Below are positions 1 through 4,758 of a stretch of DNA of 16,263 bases, in pieces. Each line of letters opens with the position of its first letter. Position 1 is the first letter of the stretch. Made by a program: the position numbers and the translations under genes. Location: assembly GCA_945866505.1 (NCBI GenBank), contig CAMBHH010000070.1:1-16263 (forward strand), read 5' to 3'. This stretch comes from Flavobacterium psychrophilum. GTDB taxonomy: Bacteria > Bacteroidota > Bacteroidia > Flavobacteriales > Flavobacteriaceae. The notes under the pieces were generated by a model. The model ran no database searches. It had not been told where the DNA came from and saw only the letters and a program-made list of their open reading frames with translations.

Positions 1-9
1 TCGGGTTGA

Positions 10-399
10 TCAAAACCTTTCCATTATTAAAGTTTTGTCATCGAGGGTTTTGATTGTCCATTTTATATCTTGCAGTCCAATTCCGTTATTGATGGTAACA
101 ACTACAATGGAGTCCGTTCTCGTCCAACTGCCTTTAAAATCAGAAAAAACTAACGGTGGCGTGCCACACCAGCCAGAACTTCTTTCGACACATTGACTTT
201 CTGCTAAAAATGACATTCCATACGCATCACTTTTAAGTGAACTGGCTCTCGTTAGCTGAATCTCTGTTTCCGTATAAACAGGATTAATCCAATGACCTAT
301 TAATTTATTGGATTCATCAATTGAAATGGTTTCGTTTTGTGAACATCCCATAGTGGTAACTAGTACGAATAGTAGAACTGTTTTTAGAATTGTTTTCAT
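10..399 (-). CDS. Small lipoprotein of unknown function
   Basis: This encodes 129 residues. The N terminus has a lysine-containing start, a hydrophobic stretch (residues 8-16) and a lipobox ending in Cys19 (T-T-M-G-C), so the product should be lipidated and anchored in an envelope membrane. The mature part starts C-S-Q-N-E and contains short beta-type segments such as IGHWINP and FKGSWTRTDSIVVV. That pattern of a 'GHW' strand followed by a 'GSW' strand resembles lipocalin-like small lipoproteins of Bacteroidetes, but this is only a fold-level impression. Cysteines at about 70 and 78 (QCVERSSGWCG) could form a disulfide. The ATG at 397-399 is the only start that gives the signal peptide. It stands alone, transcribed away from the toxin-like operon to its right. 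Function unknown. Confidence 0.8.
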   Translation of the reverse strand: MKTILKTVLLFVLVTTMGCSQNETISIDESNKLIGHWINPVYTETEIQLTRASSLKSDAYGMSFLAESQCVERSSGWCGTPPLVFSDFKGSWTRTDSIVVVTINNGIGLQDIKWTIKTLDDKTLIMERF

Positions 400-450
400 G
401 ATTATAATTTTTTAATTATTCTTTATTTTATTGTCAGCCTTTGTTAATTT

Positions 451-477
451 CAGTTGGGTAGTGGCAATCACCAACTG
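451..477. other. Inverted repeat in the lipoprotein leader
   Basis: CAGTTGG (451-457) and CCAACTG (471-477) form a perfect 7-bp stem around a 13-base loop. It falls between the predicted promoter at 520-552 and the start of the lipoprotein gene, so it would be in the 5' leader of that mRNA. There is no T tract, so it is not an obvious terminator. Role unknown. Confidence 0.5.
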
Positions 478-519
478 ACTTCCCTTCAGACTTCGTACAA
501 CAGGTTAGCGATTGTCAAA

Positions 520-552
520 CAAATATATAAATAATAATAATATTATTACAAA
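520..552 (-). promoter_or_regulatory. Bacteroidetes-type promoter for the lipoprotein gene
   Basis: On the minus strand TATATTTG (520-527) matches the -7 consensus TAnnTTTG exactly, and TTTG (549-552) lies 21 bases upstream as the -33 element. Transcription would start near 514, giving a leader of about 115 bases. The AT-rich spacer weakens the call a little. Confidence 0.5.
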
Positions 553-621
553 TGATGCAACTGATTCTGTAGAGTCAATAACGACAATTAGTAAAGCCGC
601 TTTTTTTATTTTGTTAGCCTA

Positions 622-651
622 TTTGTACTATTTATTTTTTTTGTAAATTTG
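622..651 (+). promoter_or_regulatory. Promoter of the toxin-like operon, near-leaderless
   Basis: TTTG (622-625) and TAAATTTG (644-651) match the Bacteroidetes -33/-7 elements with an 18-base spacer. Transcription normally begins five to seven bases after the -7 element, which here is 656-658. The start codon of the first gene is 657-659, so the mRNA may be leaderless or carry only a base or two ahead of the ATG. Confidence 0.6.
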
Positions 652-656
652 TCATT

Positions 657-821
657 ATGAAAGATATTTCAAATACTAATCAAAGAGTGCAATTTGCATT
701 AGAGCAAATGAAAAAAGCAATGCCTTTAGTTAAGGAACAAGTTGCTGTTTATGAAAAAAATCTCAAATTGGGTAAAAACCAAAAAAAGCCTGCTGTAGCT
801 CCACAATTTAAGAATGTCTAA
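657..821 (+). CDS. 54-residue basic protein, putative partner of the zeta-like toxin
   Basis: This small ORF starts at an ATG directly behind a well-matched promoter and its stop codon overlaps the next gene by eight bases (ATGTCTAA at 814-821), which indicates translational coupling. The product begins MKDISNTNQRVQFALEQMKK and is strongly basic, with 10 Lys and 1 Arg against 4 acidic residues. The first 38 residues can form one amphipathic helix; the tail is rich in Lys, Pro and Ala (KNQKKPAVAP). I see no helix-turn-helix or ribbon-helix-helix. In epsilon/zeta and PezA/PezT systems the gene before the kinase encodes the antitoxin, so by position this would be the antitoxin, but it is shorter than epsilon and unlike PezA. 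The sequence is not one I recognise. That it is a real gene is likely; the antitoxin role is inference. Confidence 0.65.
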   Translation: MKDISNTNQRVQFALEQMKKAMPLVKEQVAVYEKNLKLGKNQKKPAVAPQFKNV

Positions 822-1416
822 GCCTGTTTTGCTTATCATAGCAGGGTGCAATGGCTCTGGAAAATCAACTTTTTCTAAACTGCTAGCTCCAAACAATTTT
901 ACTCCTTTTGATTATGATTCTCAATTTTTAAGATGCTATAATTCTTTGATTGATTCGGAGTTCAAAGAGGCAATGGCTCATAGGATGGCATTTAATGAAT
1001 TAGAAAACCAAATAAAAATAGCAATCGAGACCAAATCCAGCTTTTGTTATGAGACAAACTTCAATTCGACACCGCTTCATTGGCCGGAACTATTTAAAAA
1101 TAACGGATATGATTTGCATCTAATCTTTTTGTGTCTAGACTCCATACTAGAAGCTAAAAAAAGGGTAGCTATTCGAGTTGAAAATGGAGGGCATTACGTA
1201 CCTGAAAGAGAAATAGAGAAACGGTATTATGATGGATATGTTAATCTAAATTCTTTTTTCGATTATTTTGATTACATAGATTTATTCGATTCGTCCAAAT
1301 ACCTTAAGCATCCAACCCATATTTTATCAATTGAATCAGGAAAAATTTCTTCAATAACAAAAATACCTGATTATTTAAAGACTTTGATTCCGGATATATT
1401 TGAAAAGACAAATTGA
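814..1416 (+). CDS. Zeta-toxin-like P-loop kinase (COG4185 type)
   Basis: The 200-residue product has the hallmarks of the zeta/PezT-like nucleotide kinases. There is a Walker A motif GCNGSGKST (residues 11-19), an acidic FDYDSQF stretch (32-38) where zeta proteins place the catalytic aspartate, an ETNFNS segment (80-85), and the signature R-V-x-x-G-G-H-x-V-P-E-x-x-I-x-x-R-Y (121-138), which carries the arginines that contact phosphate. Characterised zeta toxins phosphorylate UDP-N-acetylglucosamine and so poison cell wall synthesis; whether this enzyme uses the same substrate cannot be read from the sequence. The length fits the COG4185 branch. All motifs are intact, so it is probably active. 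It overlaps the preceding 54-residue gene by eight bases, the arrangement of an antitoxin-toxin operon. No convincing terminator follows. Kinase family secure; toxicity inferred from context. Confidence 0.85.
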   Translation: MSKPVLLIIAGCNGSGKSTFSKLLAPNNFTPFDYDSQFLRCYNSLIDSEFKEAMAHRMAFNELENQIKIAIETKSSFCYETNFNSTPLHWPELFKNNGYDLHLIFLCLDSILEAKKRVAIRVENGGHYVPEREIEKRYYDGYVNLNSFFDYFDYIDLFDSSKYLKHPTHILSIESGKISSITKIPDYLKTLIPDIFEKTN

Positions 1417-1471
1417 ATTAGCAAACGAATTGATTTTTAGGATGTTTTTTTGAAATCCCAAAAGTCATAAA

Positions 1472-1577
1472 TAGCCCCGATTGCAGAGGAAATCCTTTTT
1501 CTTTTTTCTTTAAAAAGGAAAAGATTGCAACGAAAAGCGGGAGCAGAGCCCGTAAAAACCCCAAAAAGTCTTGCTCC
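1472..1577. repeat. Structured intergenic element upstream of rpsA
   Basis: The segment begins AGCCCCGATTGCAG and contains an inner hairpin (CCTTTTT at 1494-1500 with AAAAAGG at 1512-1518). A direct repeat GATTGCA (1479-1485 and 1523-1529) flanks that hairpin; CCCG (1476-1479) can close against CGGG (1538-1541), and a 3' arm GGAGCA (1540-1545) pairs with TGCTCC (1572-1577). From memory, intergenic elements that start TAGCCCCGAT and run through CGAAAAGCGGGA are frequent in Flavobacterium genomes, so I treat it as a dispersed repeat. Together with the promoter and stem-loop listed separately it accounts for most of the 344 bases between the zeta-like gene and rpsA. Function unknown; it could be transcribed or act at the DNA level. 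Confidence 0.55.
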
Positions 1578-1609
1578 TAAAAATCAAGAGATTATCTCTG
1601 GAGAATTAT

Positions 1610-1640
1610 TTTGTAGTTCAAAATAAAAGAATTACTTTTG
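1610..1640 (+). promoter_or_regulatory. rpsA promoter
   Basis: TTTG (1610-1613) and TACTTTTG (1633-1640) match the Bacteroidetes -33 and -7 elements with the typical 19-base spacer. Transcription would begin near 1646, giving an rpsA leader of about 115 bases. It is one of the best-matched promoters in the window, as expected for a highly expressed ribosomal protein gene. Confidence 0.7.
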
Positions 1641-1690
1641 CACACCTTTTGGTGAATAAGAGTTTCCTTTGGGTAAAAACTAATTTATAC

Positions 1691-1708
1691 AAACAACTTC
1701 TGTTGTTT
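1691..1708 (+). promoter_or_regulatory. Perfect stem-loop in the rpsA leader
   Basis: AAACAAC (1691-1697) and GTTGTTT (1702-1708) form a perfect 7-bp stem closed by the tetraloop TTCT, about 50 bases before the rpsA start codon and inside the predicted transcript. It has no T tract, so it is not a terminator. A leader structure that S1 binds to control its own synthesis is known in E. coli; whether this hairpin does that is inference. Confidence 0.5.
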
Positions 1709-1760
1709 TCTAGCACGTTATGAAACTCGAGAAAATGCAGAATACAAATTTTTAATCAGC

Positions 1761-3536
1761 ATGTCTGAACAAGTAAAATTACAAGAAGAGTTTTTAGCAA
1801 ATTTTAACTGGCACAACTTTGAAGAAGGTATTGATGCCGTAGATGAGGAAAACTTATTAGAATTCGAAGACCTAGTTTCAAAAACTTTTATCGCGACAGA
1901 TCAAGAAGAAGTAGTAGAAGGTATCGTTGTTAGAATTACTGATAGAGACGTTATCGTTGATATCAACGCAAAATCGGAAGGTGTTATTTCATTGAACGAA
2001 TTCCGTTACAATCCAGCTTTAAAAGTAGGTGACAAAGTAGAAGTATTGATTGACATCCGTGAGGATAAAACAGGTCAGTTAGTATTATCTCACAGAAAAG
2101 CACGTACTATCAAATCGTGGGATAGAGTTATTTCGGCTAACGAAACAGGTGAAATCGTTACTGGTTTTGTAAAATGCAGAACTAAAGGTGGTATGATCGT
2201 GGACGTTTTTGGAATTGAAGCTTTCCTTCCAGGTTCTCAAATTGATGTTAAACCAATTAGAGACTACGATGTATATGTAAATAAAAACATGGAATTCAAA
2301 GTGGTGAAAATCAACCACGAATTCAAAAATGTTGTTGTATCTCACAAAGCGCTTATCGAAGCGGATATTGAAGTACAGAAAAAAGAAATCATCGGAAAAT
2401 TACAAAAAGGACAAGTATTAGAAGGTGTTGTTAAAAACATTACTTCTTATGGTGTGTTTATTGACCTTGGTGGTGTTGATGGATTAATTCACATTACTGA
2501 CCTTTCTTGGTCAAGAATCAACCACCCATCGGAAGTTCTTGAATTAGACCAAGTTCTTAACGTGGTTATCCTTGATTTTGATGATGAGAAAACAAGAATC
2601 CAATTAGGATTGAAACAATTGAACGCTCACCCTTGGGATGCTTTGAACGCTGATCTTAAAATTGGTGACAAAGTAAAAGGTAAAGTAGTAGTTATCGCTG
2701 ATTACGGTGCTTTCATCGAAGTAGCTGAAGGTGTTGAAGGTTTGATTCACGTTTCTGAAATGTCATGGTCAACTCATTTACGTTCTGCTCAAGATTTCGT
2801 AAAAGTAGGTGATGTTGTTGAAGCTCAAATATTAACTTTAGACAGAGACGATCGTAAAATGTCATTGGGTATTAAACAATTGACGCAAGATCCTTGGACT
2901 GATATCACTGCTAAATATCCTGTAGGTTCTAAACATGTAGGTATCGTAAGAAACTTTACAAACTTTGGAATTTTCGTAGAATTAGAAGAAGGTATCGACG
3001 GATTGATTTATATCTCTGACCTTTCTTGGACTAAGAAAATCAAACACCCATCTGAATTTGTGAATGTTGGTGAAAAATTAGACGTAGTAGTATTAGAATT
3101 AGATGTTGATGGACGTAAATTATCTTTAGGTCACAAACAAACTACTGCTAATCCTTGGGATCAATACGAAGATTCATTCGCAGTGGGAACTATCCACTCA
3201 GGAGAAATCTCTGAAATTGTTGACAAAGGAGCTACTGTAGAATTTGGTGATGATATCGTTGCTTTCATTCCAACTCGTCACCTTGAAAAAGAAGACGGTA
3301 AGAAATTGAAAAAAGGTGATACTGCTGACTTCAAAGTAATCGAATTCAACAAAGAATTCAAAAGAGTAGTAGCCTCTCACACGGCTATTTTCCGTGAGGA
3401 AGAAGAAAAAGCAGTAAAAGCAGTTCAAGAAGCAGTTGCGTCTACAACAAATGCACCAGCTGCAACTCTTGGAGATAACAATGATATTCTTGCTGGTTTG
3501 AAAGCCAAAATGGAAAAAAACGAGAAAAAGAAATAA
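1761..3536 (+). CDS. rpsA: 30S ribosomal protein S1
   Basis: The 591-residue product is built of six S1 (OB-fold) domains, starting at about residues 47, 130, 218, 302, 388 and 476. The central copies are the best conserved and show the usual core: GxVxxIxxYGVFIDLGGVDGLIHITDLSW in domain 3, then YGAFIEVAEGVEGLIHVSEMSW and FGIFVELEEGIDGLIYISDLSW. Each ends in an S/QLGxKQ-type strand. Domains 1, 2 and 6 are more divergent, as usual, and the tail is Ala/Lys-rich. S1 binds mRNA on the small ribosomal subunit and helps initiation, notably in a lineage that makes little use of Shine-Dalgarno pairing. The ATG at 1761 gives the normal flavobacterial N terminus (MSEQVKLQEEF). The gene has its own promoter and terminator and is probably monocistronic. 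No odd features seen. Confidence 0.97.
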   Translation: MSEQVKLQEEFLANFNWHNFEEGIDAVDEENLLEFEDLVSKTFIATDQEEVVEGIVVRITDRDVIVDINAKSEGVISLNEFRYNPALKVGDKVEVLIDIREDKTGQLVLSHRKARTIKSWDRVISANETGEIVTGFVKCRTKGGMIVDVFGIEAFLPGSQIDVKPIRDYDVYVNKNMEFKVVKINHEFKNVVVSHKALIEADIEVQKKEIIGKLQKGQVLEGVVKNITSYGVFIDLGGVDGLIHITDLSWSRINHPSEVLELDQVLNVVILDFDDEKTRIQLGLKQLNAHPWDALNADLKIGDKVKGKVVVIADYGAFIEVAEGVEGLIHVSEMSWSTHLRSAQDFVKVGDVVEAQILTLDRDDRKMSLGIKQLTQDPWTDITAKYPVGSKHVGIVRNFTNFGIFVELEEGIDGLIYISDLSWTKKIKHPSEFVNVGEKLDVVVLELDVDGRKLSLGHKQTTANPWDQYEDSFAVGTIHSGEISEIVDKGATVEFGDDIVAFIPTRHLEKEDGKKLKKGDTADFKVIEFNKEFKRVVASHTAIFREEEEKAVKAVQEAVASTTNAPAATLGDNNDILAGLKAKMEKNEKKK

Positions 3537-3562
3537 TCTTTTAATTGTTTGAATATAGAGAG

Positions 3563-3590
3563 TCCCACGCTAAAGCGTGGGATTTTTTTT
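3563..3590 (+). terminator. Intrinsic terminator of rpsA
   Basis: TCCCACGC (3563-3570) pairs with GCGTGGGA (3575-3582) around a TAAA loop and is followed directly by eight T (3583-3590). It begins 27 bases after the rpsA stop codon. Confidence 0.9.
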
Positions 3591-3711
3591 GCCACAGATT
3601 CACAGATTTTTACGGTTTTGCTTTCTTAGTTCGTTACGCTCGGGTCACGGATTTTTTTTTGCCACAGATTCACATATTTTCAAAAATCTTTTTAATCTGT
3701 GAATCTGTGAC
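3591..3711. repeat. 'gccacagattcacagatt' repeat cluster
   Basis: GCCACAGATTCACA occurs as direct copies at 3591-3604 and 3661-3674, each behind a run of T. An inverted copy at 3694-3711 (AATCTGTGAATCTGTGAC) matches the complement of the first 18 bases (3591-3608) with one mismatch. The outer copies could fold a long hairpin over the 85 bases between them. From memory this word is a common intergenic repeat in Flavobacterium, so this is likely a non-autonomous dispersed element. The open frame across it (3545-3751) is an artefact of the repeats and is not annotated. It fills most of the rpsA-to-pheT-remnant gap. Confidence 0.7.
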
Positions 3712-3764
3712 AATAAAACTGAAGCAGGGGTTCGAGGAATTAGACTTATAAAAGATTAAAAATA

Positions 3765-3798
3765 AAAATGCCAATCCTAAAATCAGGATTGGCATTTT
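3765..3798 (-). terminator. Terminator behind the pheT remnant, symmetric
   Basis: A perfect 14-bp stem (3765-3778 with 3785-3798; core GCCAATCCT/AGGATTGGC) surrounds a six-base loop. On the minus strand it is followed by a T-rich tract, so it terminates transcription coming from the pheT tail and the exbD-like gene. The T's on the other side mean it could also stop plus-strand transcription. Confidence 0.85.
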
Positions 3799-3811
3799 AC
3801 ATTTTACAAAA

Positions 3812-3830
3812 CTTAAATGACTTATATGGT
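3812..3830. repeat. Tail repeat, copy 1
   Basis: On the minus strand this reads ACCATATAAGTCATTTAAG and lies between the pheT-like stop codon and the terminator. A variant stands in the same relative place behind the E1 gene (4717-4745). Such CAT-n-TAAG words are, from memory, common behind flavobacterial genes. Confidence 0.5.
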
Positions 3831-3838
3831 CAATAAAA

Positions 3839-3952
3839 TTACCTCAAACTAGCTCCCAATTCGGTTTCCAGATTCTTTTGTAATTTGCTCATAATTTTGT
3901 CGATTTGAACATCGGTTAGGGTTTTGGTTTTGCACTGAATGGTGAAACTAAT
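3839..3952 (-). pseudogene. pheT: 3' remnant of pheT (phenylalanyl-tRNA synthetase beta)
   Basis: Read on the minus strand, 37 codons before the TAA at 3839-3841 give ISFTIQCKTKTLTD, then VQIDKIMSKLQKN, then LETELGASLR. This is the typical end of bacterial PheT: the last strand and helix of the ferredoxin-fold anticodon-binding domain, with the TLTD.QID.IM.KL...LG..LR pattern. Only this tail is present. Homology may extend a few codons further upstream (FYT), up to the stop codon of the exbD-like gene at 3964-3966, where the remaining roughly 760 residues of a normal PheT are missing. The tail keeps its own tail repeat and terminator. PheT is essential, so a complete copy should exist elsewhere. 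The assignment rests on a short but characteristic match. Confidence 0.7.
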
Positions 3953-3963
3953 TGTATAGAAAA

Positions 3964-4491
3964 CTATTTTGCAGCTAATAATTTTGTTTCTTCAGGAGTA
4001 TAATCGTTTACAATTACATAAGTTTGTATGTCTGCAATTGCCATTTCATCAAGAATATCAACCAAGTTTTTATAGTTGCATTTTTTGGATGGTTTTATAA
4101 TTACAATTGCTCCTCTATTAAGTCTTCCATATTTTGCAGAATATTCCCGAACAGCTTTGTTTTTGTTGAATAATTCTTTACGGATTCCATCTTTACCATA
4201 GTTTACTTCTTTGGGACTATCTAAAGGATATGCCAAAAGCCCACTGTAAACAATCATTTTGTCATTTTTATCAAGTAAAACAGTTACAGTGCGCATTTCA
4301 GTGCCAGAACTACAACCATAGGAACCGCAACTAATACCATTGTCAGGTAATCCTAAGGACATTCCATTTGGTTTAGATAATTCCTTTGTTACCATAAAAA
4401 AAATAATCAACAAAAATGATACGCTAACCATTGCGGTTAAATCTACTCTTGTATTTAATTTTTTACTCCTTACTTTTTTATTAATTTCCAT
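3964..4491 (-). CDS. Orphan ExbD-like biopolymer transport protein
   Basis: The 175-residue product has the ExbD layout: a basic cytoplasmic N terminus (KKVRSKKLNTR), one membrane segment (about 18-35), then a periplasmic domain. ExbD/TolR proteins couple the proton gradient to outer-membrane work together with ExbB and TonB. The membrane segment reads RVDLTAMVSVSFLLIIFFMV; most ExbD proteins have VD(L/M)TPMVD here, and the second Asp, the proton-responsive residue (Asp25 in E. coli ExbD), is Ser23. Asp17 is kept. Cys55 and Cys60 (SCGSYGC) and a Cys in KPSKKCNYKNLVDILDEM could form periplasmic disulfides. No exbB or tonB is adjacent. From memory, flavobacteria carry other ExbD paralogues with the same MVSVSF variant, so this is a subfamily and not decay. 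It sits between two similar terminator modules and directly before a pheT remnant. Confidence 0.85.
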   Translation of the reverse strand: MEINKKVRSKKLNTRVDLTAMVSVSFLLIIFFMVTKELSKPNGMSLGLPDNGISCGSYGCSSGTEMRTVTVLLDKNDKMIVYSGLLAYPLDSPKEVNYGKDGIRKELFNKNKAVREYSAKYGRLNRGAIVIIKPSKKCNYKNLVDILDEMAIADIQTYVIVNDYTPEETKLLAAK

Positions 4492-4612
4492 AATTTTAAG
4501 GTTTAATGAATGAACGAGTAATTTGCAATTTTAATTAATATAAATGTCGTAAATTTTTTGTTTTGGATTGAAAATTAATGAGGAAATATTTTTTAATATG
4601 TTTTTTTCTTGC

Positions 4613-4637
4613 ATATTAGGAATTGAATTCCTAATAT
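4613..4637. other. 12-bp perfect palindrome upstream of the exbD-like gene
   Basis: ATATTAGGAATT (4613-4624) and AATTCCTAATAT (4626-4637) are exact reverse complements around a single central base. The site is about 120-145 bases upstream of the exbD-like start codon and just downstream of the E1 terminator. No T tract follows the stem. It could be an operator for a dimeric regulator or a cruciform-forming site; nothing in the window identifies a regulator. Confidence 0.5.
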
Positions 4638-4660
4638 ATAAGAAAATTTATAGGTAATTT

Positions 4661-4695
4661 AAAATAAAAACGCCAATCCTAGTTTTAGGATTGGC
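4661..4695 (-). terminator. Terminator of the E1 dehydrogenase gene
   Basis: GCCAATCCT (4672-4680) pairs with AGGATTGGC (4687-4695) around a six-base loop. On the minus strand the stem is followed by G and a T-rich run (4661-4670). It lies 63 bases after the stop codon. The stem core is identical to that of the terminator at 3765-3798. Confidence 0.85.
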
Positions 4696-4716
4696 ATTAT
4701 TCTTTACTAATTATGT

Positions 4717-4745
4717 CTTAAATGACCTTAATTGCCTTACATGGT
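4717..4745. repeat. Tail repeat, copy 2
   Basis: On the minus strand this reads ACCATGTAAGGCAATTAAGG followed by TCATTTAAG, an expanded version of the word at 3812-3830, again between a stop codon and a GCCAATCCT terminator. Confidence 0.5.
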
Positions 4746-4758
4746 TCAAAACTAGTTT

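Noticed and set aside
470..520. Integron attC site
   Set aside because: The RYYYAAC/GTRRRRY core boxes do not fit and the paired arms expected of attC are missing; kept only as a weak cassette hint in the findings.
3591..3711. Possible CRISPR array
   Set aside because: Only two direct copies and one inverted copy, with no regular spacers and no cas genes.
3545..3751. Open frame of 68 codons after rpsA
   Set aside because: It runs over the rpsA terminator and the 'gccacagattcacagatt' repeats; the translation has no family look and the start lies in the terminator lead-in.
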